Source: Liolophura sinensis
Taxonomy: Eukaryota; Mollusca; Polyplacophora; Chitonida; Chitonidae
Direction: 5' to 3'
NCBI RefSeq assembly: GCF_032854445.1
Contig: NW_027017961.1
Location: 248,001 to 312,000, forward strand
Length of the DNA: 64,000 nucleotides
Of the stretch, positions 50,715 to 64,000 are shown piece by piece (positions within the stretch are counted from its first letter, which is position 1; the number at the start of each line of letters is the position of its first letter). The notes below the pieces were generated by a model that was not told the DNA's origin, did not search any database, and saw only the letters and a list, made by a program, of their open reading frames with translations. Both the position numbers and the translations under genes were made by a program.

Positions 50715-52033
50715 GATAGCATGCTCAGTTACAAGATAAACATTGTAAACATTATATTATCACGCTCACTTACAAGGTAAACATTGTAATCATTATAATA
50801 GAAAGCTCAGTTACAAGATGAAAATTGTAATCATAATAGCATGTTCAGTTACAAGATGAATATTGTAATCATTATAATAACATCATCAGTTACAAAATGA
50901 ACATTGTATTCATTATATTAGCACGTTCAATTACAACATGAACATTGTAATCATTATAATAGCATGCTCAGTTACAAGATGAACATTGTAAACAGTATAA
51001 TAGCGTGCCCATTTACAAAATGAACATTGTCATCATTATAATAGCATGCTAAGTTACAAGATGAACATTGTAATCATTATAAAAACATCATCAGTTACAA
51101 GGTGAACATTGTAATCAGTATAAAAGCATGCTCAGTTGCAAAATGAACATTGTAATCATTATAATAGCTTGTTCAGTTACAAGGTGAACATTGTAATTAT
51201 TATAAAAACATGCCCAGTTACAAGATGAACATTGTAATACTTCTAATAGCATGTTCAGTTACGAAGTGAACATTGTAATCATTATAATAGCATGCTCAGT
51301 TTCAAGATAAACATTGTAATCATTATAATATCATTTTCAGTTGCAAGATGAAGATTGTAATCGACATAATAGCATGTTCAGTTACAAGATGAACATTGTA
51401 ATCATTGTAATAGCATGTTCAGTTACAAAGTGAACATTGTAATCCTTATAATTGCATGTTCAGTTACAAGATGAACATTGTAATCATGATAAAAACATCA
51501 TCAGTTGCAAGGTGAACATTGTAATCAGTATACAAGCATGCTCAGTTGCAAATTGGACATTGTAATCATTACAATAGCATATTCAGTTACAAGATGAACA
51601 TTGTAATCATTATAATCAAGTGCTCAGTTACAAGGTGAACATTGTAATCATTACAATAGCGTGCTCAGTTACAAGATGAACATTGTAATCATTATAAAAA
51701 CATGCCCAGTTACAAGATGAACATTGTAATAGTTAAAATAGCATGATCAGTTACGAAGTGAACATTGTAATCATTATAATATCATTTTCAGTTGCAAGAT
51801 GAACATTGTAATCATTATAATATCATTTTCAGTTACAAGATAAAGATTGTAATCGACATAATAGCATGTTCAGTTACAAGATGAACATTGTAATCATTGT
51901 AATAGCATGTTCAGTTACAAAGTAAACATTGTAATCATTATAATAGCGTTAACGGTTACAAAATCACCATTGTAATCAATATAATAGCATGCTCAGTTAC
52001 AAAATGAATATTGCAATTATTATATTAGCATAT

Positions 52034-55000
52034 GTAGTCACAAGATGAACATTGTAATCATTATTATAGCATATGTAGTTACAAGATGAACATTGTAATC
52101 ATTATAAAAACATCATCAGTTACAAGGTGAACATTGTAATCAGTATAAAAGCATGCTCAGTTGCAAAATGGACATTGTAATCATTACATTAGCATATTCA
52201 CTTACAAGATGAACATTGTAATCATTATAATAATGTGCTCAGTTACAAGGTGAACAATGTAATCTTTGTAGTAGCATGTTCAGTTACAAAGTGAACATTG
52301 TAATCCTTATAATTGCATGTTCAGTTACAAAGTGAACATTGTAATCATTATAAAAACATCATCAGTTGCAAGGTGAACATTGTAATCAGTATACAAGCAT
52401 GCTCAGTTGCAAAATGGACATTGTAATCATTACAATAGCATATTCAGTTACAAGATGAACATTGTAATCATTATAATAATGCGCTCAGTTACAAGGTGAA
52501 CCATGTAATCATTGTAATAGCATGTTCAGTTACAAAGTGAACATTGTAATCCTTATAATTGCATGTTCAGTTACAAGATGAACATTGTAATCATTATAAA
52601 AACATAAACAGTTACAAGGTGAACATTGTAATCAGTATACAAGCATGCTCAGTTGCAAAATGGACATTGTAATCATTACATTAGCATATTCACTTACAAG
52701 ATGAACATTGTAATCATTATAATAACATCATCAGTTACAACATAAGCATTGTATTCATTATATTAGCTCGTTCACTTACAAGATAAACATTGTAATCATT
52801 ATAAAAGCATGTTCAGTTACAAGGTGAACATAGTAATCATTTTAAAAACATGCTCAGTTGCAAGATGAAGATTGTAATCGACATAATAGCATGTTCAGTT
52901 ATAAGATGAACATTGTAATCATTATAAAAACATCATCAGTTGCAAGGTGAACATTGTAATCAGTATACAAGCATGCTCAGTTGCAAGATAAACATTGTAA
53001 TCATTACATTAGCATATTCACTTACAAGATGAATATTGTAATCATTATAATAACATCATCAGTTACAAAGTAATCATTGTATTCATTATATTAGCACGTT
53101 CAATTACAAGATGAACATTGTAATCATTATAATATCATTTTCAGTTACAAGATAAAGATTGTAATCGACATAATAGCATGTTCAGTTACAAGATGAACAT
53201 TGTAATCATTGTAATAGCATGTTCAGTTACAAAGTAAACATTGTAATCATTATAATAGCGTTAACGGTTACAAAATCACCATTGTAATCAATATAATAGC
53301 ATGCTCAGTTACAAAATGAATATTGCAATTATTATATTAGCATATGTAGTCACAAGATGAACATTGTAATCATTATTATAGCATATGTAGTTACAAGATG
53401 AACATTGTAATCATTATAAAAACATCATCAGTTACAAGGTGAACATTGTAATCAGTATAAAAGCATGCTCAGTTGCAAAATGGATATTGTGATCATTACA
53501 TTAGCATATTCACTTACAAGATGAACATTGTAATCATTATAATAATGTGCTCAGTTACAAGGTGAACAATGTAATCTTTGTAGAAGCATGTTCAGTTACA
53601 AAGTGAACATTGTAATCCTTATAATTGCATGTTCAGTTACAAAGTGAACATTGTAATCATTATAAAAACATCATCAGTTGCAAGGTGAACATTGTAATCA
53701 GTATACAAGCATGCTCAGTTGCAAAATGGACATTGTAATCATTACAATAGCATATTCAGTTACAAGATGAACATTGTAATCATTATAAAAACATAAACAG
53801 TTACAAGGTGAACATTGTAATCAGTATACAAGCATGCTCAGTTGCAAAATGGACATTGTAATCATTACATTAGCATATTCACTTACAAGATGAACATTGT
53901 AATCATTATAATAACATCATCAGTTACAACATAAGCATTGTATTCATTATATTAGCTCGTTCACTTACAAGATAAACATTGTAATCATTATAAAAGCATG
54001 TTCAGTTACAAGGTGAACATAGTAATCATTTTAAAAACATGCTCAGTTGCAAGATGAAGATTGTAATCGACATAATAGCATGTTCAGTTATAAGATGAAC
54101 ATTGTAATCATTATAAAAACATCATCAGTTGCAAGGTGAACATTGTAATCAGTATACAAGCATGCTCAGTTGCAAGATAAACATTGTAATCATTACATTA
54201 GCATATTCACTTACAAGATGAATATTGTAATCATTATAATAACATCATCAGTTACAAAGTAATCATTGTATTCATTATATTAGCACGTTCAATTACAAGA
54301 TGAACATTGTAATCATTATAATATCATTTTCAGTTACAAGATAAAGATTGTAATCGACATAATAGCATGTTCAGTTACAAGATGAACATTGTAATCATTG
54401 TAATAGCATGTTCAGTTACAAAGTAAACATTGTAATCATTATAATAGCGTTAACGGTTACAAAATCACCATTGTAATCAATATAATAGCATGCTCAGTTA
54501 CAAAATGAATATTGCAATTATTATATTAGCATATGTAGTCACAAGATGAACATTGTAATCATTATTATAGCATATGTAGTTACAAGATGAACATTGTAAT
54601 CATTATAAAAACATCATCAGTTACAAGGTGAACATTGTAATCAGTATAAAAGCATGCTCAGTTGCAAAATGGATATTGTGATCATTACATTAGCATATTC
54701 ACTTACAAGATGAACATTGTAATCATTATAATAATGTGCTCAGTTACAAGGTGAACAATGTAATCTTTGTAGAAGCATGTTCAGTTACAAAGTGAACATT
54801 GTAATCCTTATAATTGCATGTTCAGTTACAAAGTGAACATTGTAATCATTATAAAAACATCATCAGTTGCAAGGTGAACATTGTAATCAGTATACAAGCA
54901 TGCTCAGTTGCAAAATGGACATTGTAATCATTACAATAGCATATTCAGTTACAAGATGAACATTGTAATCCTTATAATAATGCGCTCAGTTACAAGGTGA

Positions 55001-55460
55001 ACCATGTAATCATTGTAATAGCATGTTCAGTTACAAAGTGAACATTGTAATCCTTATAATTGCATGTTCAGTTACAAGATGAACATTGTAATCATTATAA
55101 AAACCTAAACAGTTACAAGGTGAACTTTGTAATCAGTATACAAGCATGCTCAGTTGCAAAATGGACATTGTAATCATTACATTAGCACATTCACTTACAA
55201 GATGAACATTGTAATCATTATAATAACATCATCAGTTACAACATAAGCATTGTATTCATTATATTAGCTCGTTCACTTACAAGATAAACATTGTAATCAT
55301 TATAAAAGCATGTTCAGTTACAAGGTGAACATAGTAATCATTTTAAAAACATGCTCAGTTGCAAGATGAAGATTGTAATCGACATAATAGCATGTTCAGT
55401 TACAAGATAAACATTGTAATTATTATAAAAACATCATCAGTTGCAAGGTGAACATTGTAA
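52034..55460 (+). repeat. 1312-bp higher-order repeat, ~2.6 copies, one shortened to 1189 bp
   Basis: The marker gtagtcacaag is at 52034, 53346 and 54535, spacings 1312 and 1189 (32 and 29 x 41). The shortened copy passes from gaacattgtaatcattataa to aaacataaacag near 53780, skipping three monomers present at about 52470-52590. The third copy diverges near 55460. Confidence 0.9.
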
Positions 55461-56413
55461 TCATTATAATAATGTGCTCAGTTACAAGGTGAACAATGTA
55501 ATCTTTGTAATAGCATGTTCAGTTACAAAGTGAACATTGTAATCCTTATAATTGCATGTTCAGTTACAAAGTGAACATAGTAATTATTATAAAAACATCA
55601 TCAGTTGCAAGGTGAACATTGTAATCAGTATACAAGCATGCTCAGTTGCAAAATGGACATTGTAATCATTACAATAGCATATTCAGTTACAAGATGAACA
55701 TTGTAATCATTATATTAATGCGCTCAGTTACAAGGTGAACAATGTTATCATTGTAATAGCATGTTCAGTTACAAAGTGAACATTGTAATCCTTATAATTG
55801 CATGTTCAGTTACAAGATGAACATTATAATCATTATAAAAACATAAACAGTTACAAGGTGAACATTGTAATCAGTATACAAGCATGCTCAGTTGCAAAAT
55901 GGACATTGTAATCATTACATTAGCATATTCACTTACAAGATAAAAATTGTAATCATTATAATAACATCATCAGTTACAACATAAGCATTGTATTCATTAT
56001 ATTAGCTCGTTCACTTACAAGATAAACATTGTAATCATTATAAAAGCATGTTCAGTTACAAGGTGAACATTGTAATCTTTATAAAAACATGCTCAGTTAC
56101 AAGATGAACATTCTAATCATTATAATAGCATGTTCAGTTACAAGGTGGACATTGTAAGTATAAAAGCATGCTCAGTTGCAAAATGGACATTGTAATCATT
56201 ACACAAGCATATTTAGTTACAAGATGAATATTGTAATCATTATAATAACATCATCAGTTACAAAATGAACATTGTATTTATTAAATTAGCACGTTCAATT
56301 ACAAGATGAACATTGTAATCATTATAATATCATGCTCAGTTGCAAGATAAAGATTGTAATCGACATAATAGCATGTTCAGTTACAAGATGAACATTGTAA
56401 TCATTATAAAAAC

Positions 56414-58200
56414 ATAAACAGTTACAAGGTGAACATTGTAATCAGTATACAAGCATGCTCAGTTGCAAAATGGACATTGTAATCATTACATTAGCATATT
56501 TACTTACAAGATGAATATTGTAATCATTATAATAACATCATCAGTTACAACATAAGCATTGTATTCATTATATTAGCTCGTTCACTTACAAGATAAACAT
56601 TGTAATCATTATAAAAGCATGTTCAGTTACAAGGTGAACATAGTAATCATTTTAAAAACATGCTCAGTTGCAAGATGAAGATTGTAATCGACATAATAGC
56701 ATGTTCAGTTATAAGATGAACATTGTAATCATTATAAAAACATCATCAGTTGCAAGGTGAACATTGTAATCAGTATACAAGCATGCTCAGTTGCAAGATG
56801 AACATTGTAATCATTACATTAGCATATTCACTTACAAGATGAATATTGTAATCATTATAATAACATCATCAGTTACAAAGTAAACATTGTATTCATTATA
56901 TTAGCACGTTCAATTACAAGATGAACATTGTAATCATTATAAAAGCATGTTCAGTTACAAGGTGAACATTGTAATCTTTATAAAAACATGCTCAGTTACA
57001 AGATGAACATTCTAATCATTATAATAGCATGTTCAGTTACAAGGTGGACATTGTAAGTATAAAAGCATGCTCAGTTGCAAAATGGACATTGTAATCATTA
57101 CATAAGCATATTTAGTTACAAGATGAATATTGTAATCATTATAATAACATCATCAGTTACAAAATGAACATTGTATTCATTATATTAGCACGTTCAATTA
57201 CAAGATGAACATTGTAATCATTATAATATCATGCTCAGTTGCAAGATAAAGATTGTAATCGACATAATAGCATGTTCAGTTACAAGATGAACATTGTAAT
57301 CATTATAAAAACATAAACAGTTACAAGGTGAACATTGTAATCAGTATACAAGCATGCTCAGTTGCAAAATGGACATTGTAATCATTACATTAGCATATTT
57401 ACTTACAAGATGAATATTGTAATCATTATAATAACATCATCAGTTACAACATAAGCATTGTATTCATTATATTAGCTCGTTCACTTACAAGATAAACATT
57501 GTAATCATTATAAAAGCATGTTCAGTTACAAGGTGAACATAGTAATCATTTTAAAAACATGCTCAGTTGCAAGATGAAGATTGTAATCGACATAATAGCA
57601 TGTTCAGTTATAAGATGAACATTGTAATCATTATAAAAACATCATCAGTTGCAAGGTGAACATTGTAATCAGTATACAAGCATGCTCAGTTGCAAGATGA
57701 ACATTGTAATCATTACATTAGCATATTCACTTACAAGATGAATATTGTAATCATTATAATAACATCATCAGTTACAAAGTAAACATTGTATTCATTATAT
57801 TAGCACGTTCAATTACAAGATGAACATTGTAATCATTATAAAAGCATGTTCAGTTACAAGGTGAACATTGTAATCTTTATAAAAACATGCTCAGTTACAA
57901 GATGAACATTCTAATCATTATAATAGCATGTTCAGTTACAAGGTGGACATTGTAAGTATAAAAGCATGCTCAGTTGCAAAATGGACATTGTAATCATTAC
58001 ATAAGCATATTTAGTTACAAGATGAATATTGTAATCATTATAATAACATCATCAGTTACAAAATGAACATTGTATTCATTATATTAGCACGTTCAATTAC
58101 AAGATGAACATTGTAATCATTATAATATCATGCTCAGTTGCAAGATAAAGATTGTAATCGACATAATAGCATGTTCAGTTACAAGATGAACATTGTAATC
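56414..58200 (+). repeat. Two tandem copies of the ~900-bp higher-order repeat
   Basis: The marker ataaacag is at 56414 and 57313, 899 bp apart. Both copies share the change gcatatttacttac, absent from the single copy in S4 (14985 onward), so one is a recent duplicate of the other. Confidence 0.9.
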
Positions 58201-58854
58201 ATTGTAATAGCATGTTCAGTTACAAAGTGAACATTGTAATCCTTATAATTGCATGTTCAGTTACAAGATGAACGTTGTAATCATTATAAAAACATCATCA
58301 GTTCCTAGGTGAACATTGTAATCAGTATGCAAGCATGCTCAGTTGCAAAATGGACATTGTAATGATTCCAATAGCATATTCAGTTACAAGATGAACATTG
58401 CAATCATTATAATAATGTGCTCAGTTACAAGGAGAACATTGAAATCATTACAATAGCGTGCTCAGTTACAAGGTGAACATTGTAATCATTATAAAAACAT
58501 GCCCAGTTACAAGATGAACATTGTAATAGTTAAAATAGCATGCTCAAATACAAGATGAGCAATGTAATCATTATAATAGCATGCTCAATTACAAGATGAA
58601 AATTGTAATTCGTATAATAGCATGCTCAGTTACAACATGAACATTGTAATCATTATAATAGCATGTTCAGTTACAAGATGAACATTGTAATCAGTATAAT
58701 AGCATGCTCAGTTACAAAATTAATATTTTAATTATTACACTAGTATGCCCAGTTACAAGATGAACATTGTAATCAGTATAATAGCGTGCTCAGTTACAAG
58801 ATGAGCAATGTAATCATTATAATAGCATGTTCAGTTACCAGATGAACATTGTAA

Positions 58855-59748
58855 GAATTATTTTTAGAATAAATCGCTTCCAAACTCTGGTATATTCACC
58901 TTAGTTTAACTAAACGCCATCATATCGTATTTATGTTAATTACATGTAATATTTTAATAGGCATGTTCTTAAGTCAAGTGGCCCTTTGTTAGACTGTTTA
59001 GCCTTTCAAAACGGAAACTACAGGTATGCATATTTAAGAGAACTTAAGTTTGTCCTTTTTTAAAACCATTTTCTTCATTCCTCAATGAAAAATACATGCA
59101 TTGTTTCGCACCCCTATTTGCAGCGTTCTGGCAATGGGCCAAATGTGTAGAATACGATATCTGTGAAATTAATCTGACTGCAATAAAATCAGAAAATTCG
59201 ACCCCAATTCTTTGATGGTTTTCTCTACGGTTCTTCTATATCGGGACTAGTCTTGCTGACAATGGTAACTGATGCTCGTCGGCAGGTACACGTACGTTAA
59301 TGAGATCAATAACTTTGTCTCTTTCTTTCAGGACAAATATGTAACTTATTAAACTAACGGTTTTGACAGATAAATGTAACAGCTCTGTGATCTCATCATG
59401 TTAGAAATGAAATAACAAATGCGATATAGACGTACTTGAGCTCCTAATATGTTTTTTCCAGAGTGCTTACGGTGGACTTCGTTTGGATTCTGTGAGGGTT
59501 TTGATAGGTCTGTTATATGTTAATTGTGGATTACTGAAAACTCGCTCCACTAATATTATATGTACAAACATGTTTGCTTAAAGCCTTCCTTTCACTAGGA
59601 AATAAAATAGCCTGAGTAGGAGCCTTGTCAGGTGGGGTTATGTATGGGAGGACTAAGGTTTGCCTGAAGTGAAAGACATAGGTACAGTAAATGGCGCAGA
59701 GACATACATGTCTTTACAGATAAATGTTATCTGATCGTCAGTTGCACA
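58855..59748 (+). repeat. Core spacer 12
   Basis: Matches core 4 at every marker checked. No gene seen. Confidence 0.85.
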
Positions 59749-60112
59749 GACCGGCCCGGATAGCACAGTTGGTAGAGCGTCCGCTTCGGGACCAGTAGAT
59801 CCAGGATCAATCCTTGGTCGAGTCACACCTAAGACTTTAAAAGAGGAAGTTTTAACTTCCTCGTTTGGCGTTCAGCATGAAGGGGATAGTGCAACGACTG
59901 GTTGACCCGTTTCAGCATAATGGCTCGGGCGGGGCGGCTTACTTGCCTTCGGTAAGTCGTCTCAGTGATGCAGCACTAAATAAAAGAGCGGTGAAAATCC
60001 GTCCTGCAACAAGGAGGCACATTACACGTGCATGCACCCTAATGATTCCTTCGTCGTCATATGACTGAAAAATTGTTGAGTACGACGTTAAACCCCAAGC
60101 ACTCACTCACTC
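59749..60112 (+). mobile_element. tRNA-derived SINE copy 12, (CACT)3 tail
   Basis: Matches copy 4, including gaccagtag (A at 59794), the TTTA loop and the three-unit tail. Confidence 0.87.
59850..59853 (+). terminator. Possible internal pol III terminator (TTTT) in SINE 12
   Basis: Same loop change as in SINE 4. Confidence 0.25.
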
Positions 60113-60132
60113 AGTTGCACAGCGACATACAT

Positions 60133-62812
60133 ACAAGATGAAGATTGTAATCGACATAATAGCATGTTCAGTTACAAAATGAACATTGTAATCATTGTAA
60201 TAGCATGTTAAGTTACAAAGTGAACATTGTAATCCTTATAATTGCATGTTCAGTTACAAGATGAACATTGTAATCATTATAAAAACATCATCAGTTGCAA
60301 GGTGAACATTGTAATCAGTATACAAGCATGCTCAGTTGCAAAATGGACATTGTAATCATTACAATAGCATATTCAGTTACAAGATGAACATTGTAATCAT
60401 TATAATCATGTGCTCAGTTACAAGGTGAACATTGTAATCATTACAATAGCGTGCTCAGTTACAAGATGAACATTGTAATCATTATAAAAACATGCCCAGT
60501 TACAAGATGAACATTGTAATAGTTAAAATAGTATGATCAGTTACGAAGTGAACATTGTAATCATTATAATAGCATTCTCAGTTGCAAGATAAACATTGTA
60601 ATCATTATAATATCATTTTCAGTTACAAGATGAAGATTGTAATCGACATAATAGCATGTTCAGTTACAAGATGAACATTGTAATCATTGTAATAGCATGT
60701 TCAGTTACAAAGTAAACATTGTAATCATTATAATAGCGTCAACGGTTACAAAATCACCATTGTAATCAAAATAATAGCATGCTCAGTTACAAAATGAATA
60801 TTTCAATCATTATATTAGCATATTTCATTACAAGATGAACATTGTAATCATTATAAAAACATCATCAGTTACAAGGTGAACATTGTAATCAGTATAAAAG
60901 CATGCTCAGTTGCAAAATGGATATTGTAATCATTACATTAGCATATTCACTTACAAGATGAACATTGTAATTATTATAATAATGTGCTCAGTTACAAGGT
61001 GAACAATGTAATCATTGTAATAGCATGTTCAGTTACAAAGTGAACATTGTATTCCTTATAATTGCATGTTCACTTTCAAAGTGAACATTGTAATCATTAT
61101 AAAAACATCATCAGTTGCAAAGTGAAAATTGTAATCAGTATACAAGCATGCTCAGTTGCAAAATGGACATTGTAATCATTACAATAGCATATTCAGTTAC
61201 AAGGTGAACAATGTAATCATTGTAATAGCATGTTCAGTTACAAAGTGAACATTGTAATCCTTATAATTGCATGTTCAGTTACAAGATGAACATTGTAATC
61301 ATTATAAAAAAATAAACAGTTTTAAGGTAAACATTGTAATCAGTATACAAGCATGTTCAGTTGCAAAATGGACATTGTAATCATTACATTAGCATATTCA
61401 CTTACAAGATGAATATTGTAATCATTATAATAACATCATCACTTACAACATAAGCATTGTATTCATTATGTTAGCTCGTTGACTTACAAGATAAACATTG
61501 TAATCATTATAAAAGCATGTTCAGTTACAAGGTGAACATAGTAATCATTTTAAAAACATGCTCAGTTGCAAGATGAAGATTGTAATCGACATAATAGCAT
61601 GTTCAGTTACAAGATGAACATTGTAATCATTATAAAAACATCATCAGTTGCAAGGTGAACATTGTAATCAGTATACGAGCATGCTCAGTTGCAAGATAAA
61701 CATTGTAATCATTACATTAGCATATTCACTTACAAGATGAATATTGTAATCTTTATAATAACATCATCAGTTACAAAGTAAACATTGTATTTATTATATT
61801 AGCACGTTCAATTACAAGATGAACATTGTAATCATTATAAAAGCATGTTCAGTTACAAGGTGAACATTGTAATCTTTATAATAGCATGTTCAGTTACAAG
61901 GTGGACATTGTAAGTATAAAAGCATGCTCAGTTGCAAAATGGACATTGTAATCATTACATAAGCATATTCAGTTACAAGATGAATATTGTAATCATTATA
62001 ATAACATCATCAGTTACAAAATGAACATTGTATTCATTATATTAGCACGTTCAATTACAAGATGAACATTGTAATCATTAAAATATCATGCTCTGTTGCA
62101 AGATGAAGATTGTAATCGACATAATAGCATGTTCAGTTACAAGATGAACATTGTAATCATTGTAATAGCATGTTCAGTTACAAAGTGAACATTGTAATCC
62201 TTATAATTGCATGTTCAGTTACAAGATGAACGTTGTAATCATTATAAAAACATCATCAGTTCCTAGGTGAACATTGTAATCAGTATGCAAGCATGCTCAG
62301 TTGCAAAATGGACATTGTAATGATTGCAATAGCATATTCAGTTACAAGATGAACATTGCAATCATTATAATAATGTGCTCAGTTACAAGGAGAACATTGA
62401 AATCATTACAATAGCGTGCTCAGTTACAAGGTGAACATTGTAATCATTATAAAAACATGCCCAGTTACAAGATGAACATTGTAATAGTTAAAATAGCATG
62501 CTCAAATACAAGATGAGCAATGTAATCATTATAATAGCATGCTCAATTACAAGATGAAAATTGTAATTCGTATAATAGCATGCTCAGTTACAACATGAAC
62601 ATTGTAATCATTATAATAGCATGTTCAGTTACAAGATGAACATTGTAATCAGTATAATAGCATGCTCAGTTACAAAATTAATATTTTAATTATTACACTA
62701 GTATGCCCAGTTACAAGATGAACATTGTAATCAGTATAATAGCGTGCTCAGTTACAAGATGAGCAATGTAATCATTATAATAGCATGTTCAGTTACCAGA
62801 TGAACATTGTAA
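60133..62812 (+). repeat. Satellite block S13 (chimeric)
   Basis: Up to 62094 it follows S5, including the private ctctgttgc and gttgacttac. From about 62216 it follows the ends of S4/S12 (gaacgttg, cagttcctagg, cagtatgcaagc, gtaatgattgc) and closes with the ttaccagatg edge. It is longer than S5 by about 164 bp, four monomers. Confidence 0.94.
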
Positions 62813-63706
62813 GAATTATTTTTAGAATAAATCGCTTCCAAACTCTGGTATATTCACCTTAGTTTAACTAAACGCCATCATATCGTATTTATGTTAATTA
62901 CATGTAATATTTTAATAGGCATGTTCTTAAGTCAAGTGGCCCTTTGTTAGACTGTTTAGCCTTTCAAAACGGAAACTACAGGTATGCATATTTAAGAGAA
63001 CTTAAGTTTGTCCTTTTTTAAAACCATTTTCTTCATTCCTCAATGAAAAATACATGCATTGTTTCGCACCCCTATTTGCAGCGTTCTGGCAATGGGCCAA
63101 ATGTGTAGAATACGATATCTGTGAAATTAATCTGACTGCAATAAAATCAGAAAATTCGACCCCAATTCTTTGATGGTTTTCTCTACGGTTCTTCTATATC
63201 GGGACTAGTCTTGCTGACAATGGTAACTGATGCTCGTCGGCAGGTACACGTACGTTAATGAGATCAATAACTTTGTCTCTTTCTTTCAGGACAAATATGT
63301 AACTTATTAAACTAACGGTTTTGACAGATAAATGTAACAGCTCTGTGATCTCATCATGTTAGAAATGAAATAACAAATGCGATATAGACGTACTTGAGCT
63401 CCTAATATGTTTTTTCCAGAGTGCTTACGGTGGACTTCGTTTGGATTCTGTGAGGGTTTTGATAGGTCTGTTATATGTTAATTGTGGATTACTGAAAACT
63501 CGCTCCACTAATATTATATGTACAAACATGTTTGCTTAAAGCCTTCCTTTCACTAGGAAATAAAATAGCCTGAGTAGGAGCCTTGTCAGGTGGGGTTATG
63601 TATGGGAGGACTAAGGTTTGCCTGAAGTGAAAGACATAGGTACAGTAAATGGCGCAGAGACATACATGTCTTTACAGATAAATGTTATCTGATCGTCAGT
63701 TGCACA
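62813..63706 (+). repeat. Core spacer 13
   Basis: Core of the 4/12 group, not the long type that core 5, its positional counterpart, would predict. No gene seen. Confidence 0.85.
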
Positions 63707-64000
63707 GACCGGCCCGGATAGCACAGTTGGTAGAGCGTCCGCTTCGGGACCGGTAGATCCAGGATCAATCCTTGGTCGAGTCACACCTAAGACTTTAAAA
63801 GAGGAAGTTTTAACTTCCTCGTTTGGCGTTCAGCATGAAGGGGATAGTGCAACGACTGGTTGACCCGTTTCAGCATAATGGCTCGGGCGGGGCGGCTTAC
63901 TTGCCTTCGGTAAGTCGTCTCAGTGATGCAGCACTAAATAAAAGAGCGGTGAAAATCCGTCCTGCAACAAGGAGGCACATTACACGTGCATGCACCCTAA
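63707..64000 (+). mobile_element. tRNA-derived SINE copy 13, cut by window end
   Basis: TTTA loop as in copies 4 and 12, but gaccggtag, the majority form. The 3' end and tail lie beyond the window, so it is not known whether an extended spacer follows. Confidence 0.85.
63808..63811 (+). terminator. Possible internal pol III terminator (TTTT) in SINE 13
   Basis: Same loop change as in SINEs 4 and 12. Confidence 0.25.

Larger units (their letters stand above)
50715..58854 (+). repeat. Satellite block S12 (longest array)
   Basis: About 8.14 kb, counterpart of S4 plus 2088 bp. The excess is accounted for by one extra 1189-bp unit and one extra 899-bp unit. Confidence 0.95.
39340..62216 (+). repeat. 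Super-repeat copy B
   Basis: Partner of 1-19890. Private shared variants: A at 2858/42197 (SINEs 1/9), G at 6056/46295 and 6585/46824 (cassettes 2/10), A at 9114/49354 (cores 3/11), A at 17466/59794 (SINEs 4/12). It has extra higher-order units in S10 (+900 bp) and S12 (+2088 bp). Confidence 0.9.

Noticed and set aside
1-64000. Telomeric repeat or rDNA array
   Set aside because: No TTAGGG-type runs and no rRNA-like segments were seen.

Overview
This window is a eukaryotic, non-coding, nested satellite locus. I see no credible protein-coding gene, functional tRNA, rRNA or autonomous transposon. About 44 kb of the 64 kb is an AT-rich minisatellite with a monomer of about 41 bp, roughly a thousand monomers by length. 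The rest is 13 copies of one non-satellite cassette: a core of about 894 bp followed by a tRNA-derived SINE of about 365-370 bp. The SINE has a pol III A box and a degenerate B box, a long central body, a conserved gacgttaaacccc 3' end and a (CACT)n tail. That style of SINE suggests a mollusc. A gastropod such as an abalone is my tentative guess, from memory of similar tails, not from a search.

Layout: satellite blocks S1-S13 alternate with cassettes 1-13, all on the + strand. SINEs start at 2691, 6528, 9385, 17421, 21215, 26629, 30341, 35757, 42030, 46767, 49625, 59749 and 63707 (the last is cut by the window end). Cassettes 3, 5, 7, 8 and 11 are 'long': the SINE is followed by an extra segment of about 721 bp that holds a 30-bp tandem repeat. 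In cassettes 1, 2, 4, 6, 9, 10 and 12 the SINE runs into satellite 20 bp downstream, at one shared junction, which points to a single ancestral deletion.

The organisation is hierarchical: (i) a 41-bp monomer with a potential TTACAA/TTGTAA hairpin; (ii) higher-order repeats inside blocks, of about 900 bp (22 monomers) and 1312 bp (32 monomers, also a 1189-bp, 29-monomer version); (iii) cassette-plus-array modules of 2.9-10.1 kb; (iv) a super-repeat, in which positions 1 to about 19.9 kb recur collinearly from 39340 to about 62.1 kb, with private variants shared pairwise between cassettes 1/9, 2/10, 3/11 and 4/12. Size differences between matching blocks are almost exactly whole numbers of monomers or higher-order repeats, as unequal exchange would produce. 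Cassette 8 and block S13 look like crossover or conversion chimeras.

No gene network can be described. The only parts with possible activity are the SINE pol III promoters and the fold-back potential of the monomers. The main points of interest are the repeat architecture, its recombination history, and whether the 39-kb super-repeat is real or an assembly product.
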